Positions 27,433 to 37,076 of a stretch of DNA of 64,000 nt are shown here, piece after piece. This DNA is from Pseudomonas segetis (lineage in GTDB: Bacteria; Pseudomonadota; Gammaproteobacteria; Pseudomonadales; Pseudomonadaceae). The position numbers were made by a program, and so were the translations under genes. Location of the stretch: NCBI RefSeq assembly GCF_900188155.1, contig NZ_FZOG01000005.1, positions 1 to 64,000 on the forward strand. Reading direction: 5' to 3'. The number at the start of each line of letters is the position of its first letter. The stretch's first letter is position 1. The notes beneath the pieces are model-generated. The model was not told where the DNA came from. It searched no databases and saw only the letters and a list, made by a program, of their open reading frames with translations.

Positions 27433-28011
27433 ATGGCTATTAGTCTGTCCAAAGGCGGAAACGTCTCGCTGTCCAAGGAAGCACCAGGGTTGAGCGAAGT
27501 AGTGGTTGGCCTGGGCTGGGACCCACGCGTTACCGATGGCTCGCCATTCGACCTTGATGCTTCGGTTTTTATCGTCGGTGAGAACGGCAAGGTTCTCGAA
27601 GACGCAGGTTTCATCTTCTACAACAACAAGAAATCCGCCGATGGCTCGGTTGAGCACATGGGCGACAACCAGTCGGGTGAAGGCGAGGGTGATGATGAGC
27701 AAGTCACCGTCAAGCTCAACGGCCTGGCTGCTGCTGTAAAGAAGCTGGTTTTCTCGGTGACCATCCATGAAGCGGATCAGCGCAAGCAGAACTTCGGTCA
27801 GGTTGCCAACGCCTACATTCGGGTGGTGAACAAGGCGGACGGCAAGGAGTTGGCGCGTTACGACCTGAGTGAAGATGCATCGACAGAAACCGCGATGATT
27901 TTCGGTGAAGTCTATCGTGCAGGTGACGACTTCAAGTTCAAGGCAATAGGCCAGGGTTTTGCGGGTGGATTGAAGCCATTGGCTGAAGCCCATGGCGTCA
28001 GCATCGCCTAA
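27433..28011 (+). CDS. terE: TerE, TerD-family calcium-binding protein
   Basis: A 192-residue TerD-domain protein with intact acidic loops ([18 protein letters not shown] and [17 protein letters not shown]) and the usual C-terminus [29 protein letters not shown]. It is very similar to TerD two genes upstream in pattern, fitting terE by position. AAGGA precedes the ATG at 27433. It is the last gene of the Ter run; two hairpins follow in the spacer shared with the converging ion channel gene. Confidence 0.92.
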   Translation: MAISLSKGGNVSLSKEAPGLSEVVVGLGWDPRVTDGSPFDLDASVFIVGENGKVLEDAGFIFYNNKKSADGSVEHMGDNQSGEGEGDDEQVTVKLNGLAAAVKKLVFSVTIHEADQRKQNFGQVANAYIRVVNKADGKELARYDLSEDASTETAMIFGEVYRAGDDFKFKAIGQGFAGGLKPLAEAHGVSIA

Positions 28012-28021
28012 ACGGCACGGT

Positions 28022-28073
28022 TGAACTGCAACAGTTCAGCCATTGTTTGCAGGTTTCATCCACTGAAACCTGC
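28022..28073. terminator. Two stem-loops after terE
   Basis: TGAACT/AGTTCA (28022-28027 with 28033-28038) and GCAGGTTTCA/TGAAACCTGC (28049-28058 with 28064-28073) are perfect inverted repeats between convergent genes. The second has a 10-bp stem with a 5-base loop. No T-run follows, so Rho-independent action is uncertain. Confidence 0.55.
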
Positions 28074-28148
28074 AGCTCGGGGCCTTGTCTTGAACGTGGT
28101 GTCAAACCACTTGGCCTGGTTCTGATCCTTCCCGGGTTGCCGGATCAT

Positions 28149-28988
28149 TTACTCTGTTTTATCAGCCTCGCGCGGGAACAGCGGGTTGCCGCAACGATTG
28201 CAGAAGGCCGCATGGGGGTCGTGCGCATCTTTCTTGCAGCTTGGGCATTCACGCTCCAGTAATTCGCCGCCATGCATGGCCGTGGCCAATTCAGCAGTGA
28301 AAATCCCGGTAGGCACGGCAATAATCGAATAACCGGTGATCATCACCAGGGTCGAAAGAAACTGCCCCAGCACTGTCTGTGGGACTATATCACCAAAGCC
28401 TACGGTGGTAAGGGTCACCACCGCCCAGTAGATGCCTTTGGGGATGCTGGTAAAACCGTGCTCCGGGCCTTCAATGACATACATCAGGGTACCGAATACG
28501 GTGACGAGTATGGCGATGCAGGAGAAAAACACGATGATCTTCTGCTTGCTGCCACGCAGCGCTGTCATCAGGAAGTTGGCCTGACGCAAGTAGGGGCTGA
28601 GCTTGAGCACCCTGAAGACTCGCATCATGCGGATCACACGGACGATAAGCAGGTACTGCGCGCTGGGGAAGAACAGCGTCAACAAGCCGGGCAGGATAGC
28701 GAGCAGGTCGATCAAGCCATAGAAGCTGAAGATATAGCGCAAGGGTTTGGGCGAGCAGTAGATCCGCACCAGGTACTCCACAGCAAACAACGCCGTGAAC
28801 ATCCACTCCAGGCCAGACATCCAGGCCCGGTACTGGCTGTGTATGGCCTGGATGCTGTCGAGCATCACCACGATAAGGCTGGCGACAATGGTGACCAGCA
28901 GAATGTTGTCGAAACGTTGGCCGGCCGGGGTGTCGGTAAAGAAAATGATCCGGTAGATCCGGCGGCGCAAACTCAATGTGTTGTCCAT
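28149..28988 (-). CDS. Voltage-gated-type potassium channel with C-terminal zinc ribbon
   Basis: A 279-residue inner-membrane ion channel. Six helices are seen. S4 carries spaced arginines (RVIRMMRVFRVLKL), and the pore has the potassium selectivity filter TTVGFGDIVP. After S6 comes a cytosolic tail with a CPSC...CNRC zinc ribbon (Cys248, Cys251, Cys263, Cys266), an uncommon add-on for this channel type. The channel probably passes K+, and the ribbon could sense metal or redox state; both are inference. It is transcribed toward the Ter operon end, so co-function is not proven. Confidence 0.87.
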   Translation of the reverse strand: MDNTLSLRRRIYRIIFFTDTPAGQRFDNILLVTIVASLIVVMLDSIQAIHSQYRAWMSGLEWMFTALFAVEYLVRIYCSPKPLRYIFSFYGLIDLLAILPGLLTLFFPSAQYLLIVRVIRMMRVFRVLKLSPYLRQANFLMTALRGSKQKIIVFFSCIAILVTVFGTLMYVIEGPEHGFTSIPKGIYWAVVTLTTVGFGDIVPQTVLGQFLSTLVMITGYSIIAVPTGIFTAELATAMHGGELLERECPSCKKDAHDPHAAFCNRCGNPLFPREADKTE

Positions 28989-29094
28989 GTGCTGCTGGCG
29001 TGCTCCCTTGATTGGCGATGAAAGTCGCGTTGTAACAAGCGCTTTTCAGCCTAGGGAGTTTAGCCTGCCTGATGCAAGTATTGCGCGCACTCTG

Positions 29095-30015
29095 CTAGGG
29101 CTTGGTGTTGCGCAGGTCAATCTGCGTTGCGCTTTGTTTGAGCAGGCGCTGGCTGGCGCTGATTAGCCAGCAGGCGAGAATAAAGGGCATGGTCAGGGCG
29201 GGGAGTCCGAGTGCGGCGAAGCCGGGTTGCAATACAAGGGCCAGGAAAATCGCCAGCACTGGTAAGGCCATGTTGCGATTAACCTGGTTTACGGCAATGG
29301 CCGCCAGAACTGCATTGTATCCATACAGCCCAGCAAGGGCGCTGTGCTGTTCCCAGCCCTGGTAAAGCGCAAAACCCAGGCCGCAGGCTGAGCCGATTAA
29401 TCCCCAGGCGGCGGCACGACTGTCCGCGACAAACAGGCCAAGCAACAGGCACAGGCCGGACAGCGGTCGCTCGATAAACAGCACTTGCCCCAGCCCACGG
29501 GCCATTGCCGCCAAGCTGTTGATCAGGTCCAGCGGTTGCGACTCGGCCATGGCGCCCGGTCGTAGTTGCAATTGCAAGGGCGTCGCCAGCTCGAGTAACA
29601 ACCAGCTGATCAGGACAAAGGGAAATGTGAAGGCCGGCAACCATTGGCGATTACGCATCCGCGCCATCCAAGGTGCAAGCATCAGGCTCGACAGGCCGGC
29701 GCTGGCCATGATCAGCAACGGCAAGCTCGCCGACCATTGAAATTGCATGCTGATGAGCATGCCCAGCAGGATACCGTTGTAGCCATAAAGACCTTGTTCG
29801 ATATCGGCGCTGGCATAGCCCCGGCGCTGTGCGGTGAGCATGCTGCTTAATCCGCCGAGCAACGCCCCGCCGAGCAATTCTGGCGCGCCAACTGCGATAC
29901 CGAGCAAAATGAGCAAGCCGCAGCCTGGATCGGCTTGCAGGAATATCTGGCTGAAACCGCTTAGTAAGGCTCTGAAACCGCGCAATGCAGGCGTGGGGAG
30001 TGGCCGGGTGGGCAT
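29095..30015 (-). CDS. Urea transporter (UT family)
   Basis: A 306-residue inner-membrane protein with about ten hydrophobic segments arranged as two repeats. Each contains the family signature (GLYGYNGILLGMLI in the first and GLYGYNAVLAAIAV in the second). UT proteins are passive urea channels. The opening ALLSGFSQIFLQADPGCGLLILLGI is also typical. No urease genes lie in the window, so its role here is supply of urea from outside. The minus-strand gene lies between the ion channel and pykF. Confidence 0.88.
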   Translation of the reverse strand: MPTRPLPTPALRGFRALLSGFSQIFLQADPGCGLLILLGIAVGAPELLGGALLGGLSSMLTAQRRGYASADIEQGLYGYNGILLGMLISMQFQWSASLPLLIMASAGLSSLMLAPWMARMRNRQWLPAFTFPFVLISWLLLELATPLQLQLRPGAMAESQPLDLINSLAAMARGLGQVLFIERPLSGLCLLLGLFVADSRAAAWGLIGSACGLGFALYQGWEQHSALAGLYGYNAVLAAIAVNQVNRNMALPVLAIFLALVLQPGFAALGLPALTMPFILACWLISASQRLLKQSATQIDLRNTKP

Positions 30016-30049
30016 CTGTCAAACCGCTCGGAGGAGTGTGCTGTTAAAT

Positions 30050-30082
30050 CAAAAAACGCCCGCAGTTGCAGCTGCGAGCGTC
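30050..30082 (-). terminator. Terminator of the pykF operon
   Basis: On the minus strand ACGCTCGCAG and CTGCGGGCGT (30056-30065 with 30072-30081) form a stem with one weak pair and run into TTTTTT. It lies ~105 bases after the pykF stop. Confidence 0.75.
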
Positions 30083-30185
30083 AGGAGTTCATGTATGTGC
30101 GGCTTGTCAGCCTTAGGTGAACATCCCTGTCCGGTGGAGCCTTAAGATGTCCTTCCCTTGAGGCGCCGTGAAGCAAACAGGGGTG

Positions 30186-31601
30186 TTAATGCAGTGTTTC
30201 GATGCGCAGACTATTGGTACTGCCGGGTTGGCCGAACGGTACGCCAGCGGTAATCACCACGGTATCTCCACGCTTGGCCATGCCTTGCGCCTGGGCGATT
30301 TCAAGTGCGGTACTGGTGATTTCCTCGACCTTGTGCAGGCGCTCGTTGACCACTGAATAAATGCCCCAGGCAAGGGTCAAGCGACGCGCGGTATTGAGAT
30401 TTGGCGTCAGGCTCAGGATCGGTGACTTTGGCCGTTCGCGAGAGGCGCGCAGGCTTGAAGCACCCGATTCGGTATAGTTGACCAGAGTGGCGACCGGCAA
30501 GATGGCGTTGATACGCCGGATCGCACAGCTGATTGCATCCGATGCCGTGGCTTCTGCATTGGGGCGACTGACATCCAGCTGGGCTTGGAAGTCAGGCCCG
30601 TTTTCAACCTGGCGGATGATCTTGCTCATCATGCTGACCGCTTCCATCGGGTAGTCGCCCGAGGCGGTTTCAGCAGAGAGCATGACGGCATCTGCACCTT
30701 CGGCGACGGCGTTGGCAACGTCAGTGACTTCGGCGCGCGTGGGTGCAGGGGAAAAACGCATGGACTCGAGCATCTGCGTGGCGACTACGACCGGGCGACC
30801 CAGCTGGCGGCAGGTGCGGATAATATCCTTCTGGATGCGCGGTACATTTTCAGCCGGTACTTCAACCCCCAGATCACCGCGTGCGACCATGATCGCATCG
30901 CACAACCTGGCGATTTCCTCAAGGTGCTCGACCGCCGATGGCTTTTCGATTTTAGCCATCAGGAAGGCTTTGTCCTGAATCAGCTCGCGCGCCTCGATGA
31001 TGTCTTCCGGGCGTTGCACGAAAGACAGGGCGACCCAGTCGACGCCCAGTTCAAGGCCGAAGCTCAGGTCGCGACGATCCTTCTCGGTCAGCGGGCTCAA
31101 CTGCAAGACCGCCTCGGGCACGTTGACCCCCTTGCGGTCGCTCAATTCGCCGCCGGCAATCACCTGGGTGTCTACTGCATCCGCGTGTTTGGCGGTGACC
31201 TGCAAGCGCAGGCGACCATCGTCGAGCAGCAGGCTCATGCCCGGTTGCAGGGCTTCGATGATTTCCGGGTGCGGCAGGTTCACACGCTGGGCCGTACCCG
31301 GTGTTTTATCCAGGTCAAGACGCAGGCTGTCGCCGCGTTGCAGCATGACCTTACCGTCGGCGAAGCGCCCGACCCGCAGTTTAGGGCCTTGCAGGTCCAT
31401 CAGAATACCGATTGGGTAATTCAGCTGTCTTTCGACTTCACGAACCCAGTTGAAGCGTTCGGCGTGATCGGCATGCTCGCCATGGCTGAAGTTGAGGCGG
31501 AACAAGTTGACGCCTGACTCGACCAGTTGACGAATATCGTCAATGCCTTTGATGGCAGGGCCCAGTGTGGCAAGGATTTTTACTTTTTTGTCAGCAGTCA
31601 T
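30186..31601 (-). CDS. pykF: Pyruvate kinase
   Basis: A 471-residue pyruvate kinase that makes ATP and pyruvate from phosphoenolpyruvate and ADP. Landmarks are KILATLGPAI, RLNFSHGEHADH, the catalytic Lys region FLMAKIEKPSAVEHLEEI, MVARGDLGVEVP and TRAEVTDVANAVAEGADAVMLSAETASG. Its ATG overlaps the ttuD stop by one base, so it is translated with the glycerate pathway genes. P. aeruginosa has the same gcl-hyi-glxR-ttuD-pykF order, and the symbol follows that. This links glycerate made from glyoxylate to pyruvate. Confidence 0.94.
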   Translation of the reverse strand: MTADKKVKILATLGPAIKGIDDIRQLVESGVNLFRLNFSHGEHADHAERFNWVREVERQLNYPIGILMDLQGPKLRVGRFADGKVMLQRGDSLRLDLDKTPGTAQRVNLPHPEIIEALQPGMSLLLDDGRLRLQVTAKHADAVDTQVIAGGELSDRKGVNVPEAVLQLSPLTEKDRRDLSFGLELGVDWVALSFVQRPEDIIEARELIQDKAFLMAKIEKPSAVEHLEEIARLCDAIMVARGDLGVEVPAENVPRIQKDIIRTCRQLGRPVVVATQMLESMRFSPAPTRAEVTDVANAVAEGADAVMLSAETASGDYPMEAVSMMSKIIRQVENGPDFQAQLDVSRPNAEATASDAISCAIRRINAILPVATLVNYTESGASSLRASRERPKSPILSLTPNLNTARRLTLAWGIYSVVNERLHKVEEITSTALEIAQAQGMAKRGDTVVITAGVPFGQPGSTNSLRIETLH

Positions 31602-32872
31602 CAGTCGTTGCTCTCAAGAATCAAAATGGCGCGAAAGTCGTTCACATTGGTCCGGGTCGGCCCGGTCATGATCAGCTCATCGAGTGCTGCGAAGTAGCCG
31701 TAGCCATTGTTGTTGTCCAACTCGTCACTGGCGCTGAGATTTTGCAAGCCGGCGCGGGCGTAGCTGAAGGGCGTCATGATGGCGCCGGCGTTGTCTTCGG
31801 AGCCGTCGATGCCATCGGTGTCACCCGCGATGGCATAGACCCCCGGCATGCCTTTGAGGCTGTCGGTCAGGCTCAGCAGGAATTCGGCGTTGCGTCCGCC
31901 ACGGCCGTTGCCGCGCACAGTGACCGTGGTTTCCCCGCCGGACAAGATGATGCATGGCGCTTTGATTGGTTGGCCGTGCAGGCGAATCTGCTTGGCGATA
32001 CCGGCATGGACCTTGGCCACTTCCCGCGATTCACCCTCAAGATCCCCCAGGATCAACACCGGGAAACCGGCGGCCTCGGCCTTGGCAGCTGCTGCATCGA
32101 GGGACTGTTGCGGCGTGGCGATCAGCTGGAAGTGGCTGCGTGCAAGGCAAGGGTCGCCGGGCTTGACGGTCTCCGAACGTGGGTCTTGCAGCCATTGGCG
32201 GACATTGGCGGGAATCTCAATGCTGTAGCGAGCCAGGATCGCCAGTGCCTCAGCGCTGGTGCTGGGGTCGGCAACCGTTGGGCCCGAGGCGATGACAGTG
32301 GCTTCATCACCGGGCACATCGGAGATCGCGTAGGTGTTCACCGTGGCGGGCCAGCAGGCTTTGGCCAGGCGACCGCCTTTTATGGCGGAGAGATGCTTGC
32401 GCACACAGTTCATTTCACCGATGGTGGCGCCGGATTTGAGCAGGGCCTTGTTGATCGCTTGTTTATCTTGCAGGCTGATGCCTTCGGCGGGTAGGGCGAG
32501 CAGGGAAGAGCCACCGCCAGAGAGCAGGAAAATAACCCGGTCGCTTTCAGTCAGGTTGCTGACCATCGCCAATACGCGCTTGGCGACACGTTCGCCAGCA
32601 TCATCCGGAACCGGGTGTGCAGCCTCGACAACTTCAATCTTCTGGCAGTTGGCGCCGTGTTCGTAGCGCGTCACAACCAGCCCTGAAACCTCGCCTTGCC
32701 ACTCACGCTCGATCACCTCGGCCATGGCTGCGGCCGCTTTGCCCGCGCCGATGACAATGACCCGGCCACTGCGGTCATCGGGTAAATGGTCGGCCAACAC
32801 ATGACGAGGATGGGCCGCGTCGATGGCGGTGTTAAAGAGGTCACGCAACAGGTTTTGCGGGTCGATGGACAT
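31601..32872 (-). CDS. ttuD: Glycerate 2-kinase/hydroxypyruvate reductase-like protein
   Basis: A 423-residue protein of the MOFRL/glycerate kinase type II family, often named TtuD or GckA. The N-terminal domain has VIVIGAGKAAAAMAE and FLLSGGGSSLLALP, and the C-terminal MOFRL domain has ILSGGETTVTVRGNGRGGRNAEF and GDTDGIDGSEDNAGA. It probably phosphorylates D-glycerate to 2-phosphoglycerate, although older annotation calls the family hydroxypyruvate reductase. The start at 32872 gives MSIDPQNLLRDLF; a longer frame to 33004 reads as non-coding. It lies between glxR and pykF. Confidence 0.92.
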   Translation of the reverse strand: MSIDPQNLLRDLFNTAIDAAHPRHVLADHLPDDRSGRVIVIGAGKAAAAMAEVIEREWQGEVSGLVVTRYEHGANCQKIEVVEAAHPVPDDAGERVAKRVLAMVSNLTESDRVIFLLSGGGSSLLALPAEGISLQDKQAINKALLKSGATIGEMNCVRKHLSAIKGGRLAKACWPATVNTYAISDVPGDEATVIASGPTVADPSTSAEALAILARYSIEIPANVRQWLQDPRSETVKPGDPCLARSHFQLIATPQQSLDAAAAKAEAAGFPVLILGDLEGESREVAKVHAGIAKQIRLHGQPIKAPCIILSGGETTVTVRGNGRGGRNAEFLLSLTDSLKGMPGVYAIAGDTDGIDGSEDNAGAIMTPFSYARAGLQNLSASDELDNNNGYGYFAALDELIMTGPTRTNVNDFRAILILESND

Positions 32873-33228
32873 GGCAGACTCTCTCCGGGAGGCGGATTTG
32901 TTGTCGTTATCGGGGTGCGTACAGCTTGTCGATTGCAGTCCGCAGCCGTCACGCAAGACGACTCTGGACTGGAATCGACCCTCCCGGTTTGCAGGCCGTG
33001 ACACCGCGCCCCGGGGAGGTCGAAAGGGTCAGGCGATTTGTCCAACCTACCTTGGACGCACCGCCTGATTTGTTGCTCTGTTGCACCCTTGAGCGGGCAA
33101 GTTTTACCTTGTCCCATCCAGGGCTGCAGATGTCGCTTTCGTAAGGCGGGTGAGGCTTTTTCACCCACCATTTGTGCCAAGCAACATACGGCTTGCCACA
33201 AATTGCTGCGGACAAGCTTCGCGGGGCA
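32873..33228. other. Spacer between glxR and ttuD with two stem-loops
   Basis: No gene is seen in this ~355-base gap inside the otherwise tight minus-strand run. TTTGTGCCAAGC (33171-33182) faces GCTTGCCACAAA (33191-33202) with one mismatch, just after the glxR stop. GGGTGA/TCACCC (33148-33153 with 33161-33166) forms another hairpin. The gap may carry a terminator for gcl-hyi-glxR and a separate ttuD-pykF promoter. Confidence 0.5.
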
Positions 33229-34119
33229 TTACTTGTCGCGGATCGAGAAGTTGGCCATGTGCTCCAGGCCCTTGATCAGCGCAGAGTGGTCCCAGTTGCT
33301 GCCACCGATTGCCGCGCAGGTGCTGAACACTTGCTGGGCGTTGGCGGTGTTTGGCAGGTTGAGGCCCAGTTCGCGTGCGCCAGCCAGTGCCAGGTTGAGG
33401 TCCTTTTGGTGCAGGCTGATGCGGAAACCCGGATCAAAGGTGCCCTTGATCATGCGTTCGCCATGTACTTCAAGGATCTTCGAGCCAGCAAAGCCACCCA
33501 TCAATGCTTCACGTACCTTGGCTGGGTCCGCGCCGTTCTTGGCCGCAAACAGCAAGGCTTCGCCAACTGCCTGAATATTCAGCGCAACGATGATCTGGTT
33601 GGCGACTTTAGCGGTCTGGCCATCACCATTACCGCCAACGCGGGTGATGTTCTTACCCATGGACTGGAACAGCGGCAGGACGCGCTCAAAGGCTTTTTCA
33701 CAGCCACCGACCATGATCGACAAGGTCGCTGCCTTGGCGCCCACTTCACCGCCGGACACTGGCGCGTCCAGGTAAGCGGCGCCGGTTGCCTTGATCTTTT
33801 CAGCAAAGGTCTTGGTCGCGCTTGGCGAGATCGAGCTCATGTCGATCACAACCTTGTTCGGGCCTACGCCATCGGCAACGCCGTCCTTGCGGAACAGCAC
33901 GTCTTCAACATGTGGGGTATCCGGAACCATGACGATGATGAATTCAGCTTCCTGCGCCACTTCCTTTGGATTGGCCAGGGCGATGGCGCCTGCGGCGACC
34001 AGGTCAGCGGGGGCTTCGTCGTGGTGGGTAGAAAGAAACAGTTGGTGACCTGCCTTTTGCAGGTTTTCGGCCATGGGCTTGCCCATGATGCCAGTACCGA
34101 GAAATCCGATTTTAGCCAT
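33229..34119 (-). CDS. glxR: 2-Hydroxy-3-oxopropionate (tartronate semialdehyde) reductase
   Basis: A 296-residue beta-hydroxyacid dehydrogenase that reduces tartronate semialdehyde to D-glycerate with NAD(P)H. It shows the Rossmann motif IGFLGTGIMGKPMAENL, the substrate motif LDAPVSGGEVGAKAATL and the catalytic Lys in GQTAKVANQIIVALNIQAVGEAL. It follows hyi by 11 bases in the gcl operon. An AAGGAG site precedes the ATG. Confidence 0.95.
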   Translation of the reverse strand: MAKIGFLGTGIMGKPMAENLQKAGHQLFLSTHHDEAPADLVAAGAIALANPKEVAQEAEFIIVMVPDTPHVEDVLFRKDGVADGVGPNKVVIDMSSISPSATKTFAEKIKATGAAYLDAPVSGGEVGAKAATLSIMVGGCEKAFERVLPLFQSMGKNITRVGGNGDGQTAKVANQIIVALNIQAVGEALLFAAKNGADPAKVREALMGGFAGSKILEVHGERMIKGTFDPGFRISLHQKDLNLALAGARELGLNLPNTANAQQVFSTCAAIGGSNWDHSALIKGLEHMANFSIRDK

Positions 34120-34130
34120 GACAGTGCTCC

Positions 34131-34913
<783 letters not shown>

Positions 34914-34934
34914 AAATGACTCCTCTGGTTTTGC

Positions 34935-34954
34935 TCCCTCTCGGTGGAGAGGGA
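34935..34954. promoter_or_regulatory. Hairpin between gcl and hyi
   Basis: TCCCTCTC (34935-34942) pairs with GAGAGGGA (34947-34954) around a 4-base loop in the 67-base spacer. The T-run is on the plus-strand side, so on the coding minus strand it is more likely an mRNA processing or stability element than a terminator. Confidence 0.5.
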
Positions 34955-34980
34955 GGTTTTTATCAGCAATTAGCGGTTCT

Positions 34981-36756
34981 TTAGTCGAGCATGGAGATGG
35001 CAGTCGGTGCGTCCGCACCGCGAGCCGCCAGCTCTTCAAACTCATTGATCGAGTTGATCTCGGTACCCATGGAAATATTGGTTACGCGCTCCAGAATCAC
35101 TTCAACCACAACCGGCACGCGGTGCTCTTCCATCAGGGCCTTGGCCTTGGCGAATGCAGCTTGCAGGTCGTCAGGCTCGAATACGCGAATGGCTTTGCAG
35201 CCCAGGCCTTCAACCACTGCAACGTGATCGACGCCGTAGCCATTGAGTTCAGGGGCGTTGATATTCTCGAACGCCAGCTGTACGCAGTAATCCATCTCGA
35301 AGCCGCGCTGCGCCTGGCGAATCAGGCCCAGGTAGGAGTTGTTCACTACTACGTGGATGTACGGCAGGTTGAATTGCGCACCGACAGCCAGTTCTTCAAT
35401 CATGAACTGGAAGTCATAGTCACCGGACAGCGCGACAATGTTGCGGCTTGGGTCCGCCTTGGCCACGCCCAATGCCGCCGGCACTGTCCAGCCGAGCGGA
35501 CCGGCCTGGCCACAGTTGATCCAGTGGCGTGGCTTGTAGACGTGCAGGAACTGCGCGCCCGCAATCTGCGACAGGCCAATGGTGGTGACGTAGCAGGTGT
35601 CCTTGCCGAAAAACTCGTTCATTTCCTCGTAAACGCGCTGCGGTTTTACCGGCACGTTTTCAAAGTGAGTCTTGCGCTGCAGGGTGCGCTTGCGCTCACG
35701 GCAGGCATCGACCCATGTGCTGCGATCCTTGAGCTTACCTGCCGCTTTCCACTCGCGAGCCACCGCCAGGAAGGCGTCCAGTGCCGCGCCCGCATCTGAA
35801 ACAATGCCCAGGTCCGGGTTGAATACACGGCCGATTTGGGTGGGCTCGATATCAACGTGGATGAACTTGCGACCTTCGGTATAGACCTCGACTGTGCCGG
35901 TATGACGGTTAGCCCAGCGGTTGCCGATACCGAATACCAGGTCGGACTCCAACAAGGTGGCGTTGCCATAGCGGTGCGAGGTCTGCAGGCCGACCATGCC
36001 AACCATTAGCTTGTGGTCGTCCGGAATAGAGCCCCAGCCCATCAATGTCGGGATAACAGGCACGCCAGTCAGTTCGGCGAACTCAACCAGTTTGTCAGCG
36101 GCGTCTGCATTGAAAATACCGCCGCCGGCAACCAGTAGCGGGCGGTCCGCCTCATTGAGCATGGCCAGGGCTTTTTCAGCTTGCACGCGGGTAGCGGCAG
36201 GCTTGGCCAGTGGCAGGGGTTCGTAAGCGTCGATATCAAATTCAATCTCGGCCATCTGCACGTCAAATGGCAGGTCGATCAGCACCGGCCCTGGACGGCC
36301 CGAGCGCATTTCGTAGAAAGCTTTCTGGAAAGCACGCGGCACCTGGCCAGGTTCCATCACCGTGGTTGCCCACTTGGTGACTGGCTTGACGATGCTGGTG
36401 ATATCAACAGCTTGGAAATCTTCTTTGTGCATACGTGCGCGCGGCGCTTGGCCGGTGATGCACAGGATCGGGATGGAATCAGCGCTGGCTGAGTACAAGC
36501 CAGTCACCATGTCGGTGCCTGCCGGGCCGGAAGTACCAATGCATACGCCGATATTGCCAGCGTTGGTGCGGGTATAGCCTTCGGCCATGTGCGAAGCGCC
36601 TTCAACGTGACGGGCCAGGACGTGGTCGATACCGCCAACTTTGTTCAGTGCTGCGTACAGCGGGTTGATTGCAGCGCCGGGGATGCCAAACGCGGTGTCA
36701 ACACCTTCGCGACGCATCACCAGTACGGCGGCCTCGATTGCTCTCATTCTGGCCAT
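34981..36756 (-). CDS. gcl: Glyoxylate carboligase
   Basis: A 591-residue thiamine-diphosphate enzyme that joins two glyoxylate molecules into tartronate semialdehyde with loss of CO2. It has the acetolactate-synthase fold. Landmarks are the opening [20 protein letters not shown], the TPP/Mg-binding block [19 protein letters not shown] with downstream [13 protein letters not shown], and a linker FAD-like middle domain. It is the first gene of the operon gcl-hyi-glxR. A good promoter and two TTGTATACAA palindromes lie upstream, suggesting repression by a GntR-type regulator. In P. putida this operon is under a regulator called GclR; no such gene is in this window. Confidence 0.96.
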   Translation of the reverse strand: MARMRAIEAAVLVMRREGVDTAFGIPGAAINPLYAALNKVGGIDHVLARHVEGASHMAEGYTRTNAGNIGVCIGTSGPAGTDMVTGLYSASADSIPILCITGQAPRARMHKEDFQAVDITSIVKPVTKWATTVMEPGQVPRAFQKAFYEMRSGRPGPVLIDLPFDVQMAEIEFDIDAYEPLPLAKPAATRVQAEKALAMLNEADRPLLVAGGGIFNADAADKLVEFAELTGVPVIPTLMGWGSIPDDHKLMVGMVGLQTSHRYGNATLLESDLVFGIGNRWANRHTGTVEVYTEGRKFIHVDIEPTQIGRVFNPDLGIVSDAGAALDAFLAVAREWKAAGKLKDRSTWVDACRERKRTLQRKTHFENVPVKPQRVYEEMNEFFGKDTCYVTTIGLSQIAGAQFLHVYKPRHWINCGQAGPLGWTVPAALGVAKADPSRNIVALSGDYDFQFMIEELAVGAQFNLPYIHVVVNNSYLGLIRQAQRGFEMDYCVQLAFENINAPELNGYGVDHVAVVEGLGCKAIRVFEPDDLQAAFAKAKALMEEHRVPVVVEVILERVTNISMGTEINSINEFEELAARGADAPTAISMLD

Positions 36757-36781
36757 TTCTTGTGCCTCTTTTATTGTTAAA

Positions 36782-36791
36782 TTGTATACAA
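36782..36791. promoter_or_regulatory. Operator-like palindrome TTGTATACAA near the gcl transcription start
   Basis: A perfect 10-bp palindrome placed ~15 bases downstream of the gcl -10 box on the minus strand, a position where a bound repressor would block transcription. An identical copy lies ~148 bases away at 36930-36939. The form is typical of GntR-family (FadR-like) operators. Confidence 0.6.
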
Positions 36792-36805
36792 GTTGCTGTG
36801 GCCTG

Positions 36806-36835
36806 ATTCTATTCATGACATGACTTTGTGGTCAA
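36806..36835 (-). promoter_or_regulatory. Candidate sigma-70 promoter of gcl
   Basis: On the minus strand TTGACC (36830-36835) and TAGAAT (36806-36811) are separated by 18 bases, ~50 bases before the gcl ATG. Confidence 0.55.
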
Positions 36836-36929
36836 CTATTTTTGAGTAGATAGGGGTTTTAAGTGGATTCTCTTTTAAAACGGACGTTTTAAAGCAGGAT
36901 TTCGCAAGATTAGTTAGCAAGCTTATAAG

Positions 36930-36939
36930 TTGTATACAA
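36930..36939. promoter_or_regulatory. Second TTGTATACAA palindrome in the gcl/glcG-like spacer
   Basis: Identical to the 10-bp palindrome at 36782-36791. It lies ~95 bases upstream of the gcl -35 box and ~140 bases before the divergent GlcG-like gene. It could act in looping with the first copy or control the divergent gene. Confidence 0.55.
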
Positions 36940-37076
36940 TCGTAAAATAAATTGTATTTAGGTGTTGAGTTTTTTGTATCTGGTGCGATAGTGAAAACGA
37001 TTTTCGATTGTCTTACCGATCTGGTGGGTTTGTAGGGCGTTTCTTCTATTTCGTTCTTGATAAGGATGGCTTTGCC

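Noticed and set aside
28272..29021. Long plus-strand frame opposite the ion channel gene
   Set aside because: It is the antisense shadow of a clear potassium channel. Its translation is rich in His/Gln/Asp with no domain pattern.
30585..31517. 310-codon plus-strand frame across pykF
   Set aside because: Antisense to pyruvate kinase; no ribosome site and no recognisable domain.
32713..33201. 162-codon minus-strand frame upstream of ttuD
   Set aside because: Overlaps the ttuD start in another frame and covers a spacer with hairpins; the translation shows no domain.
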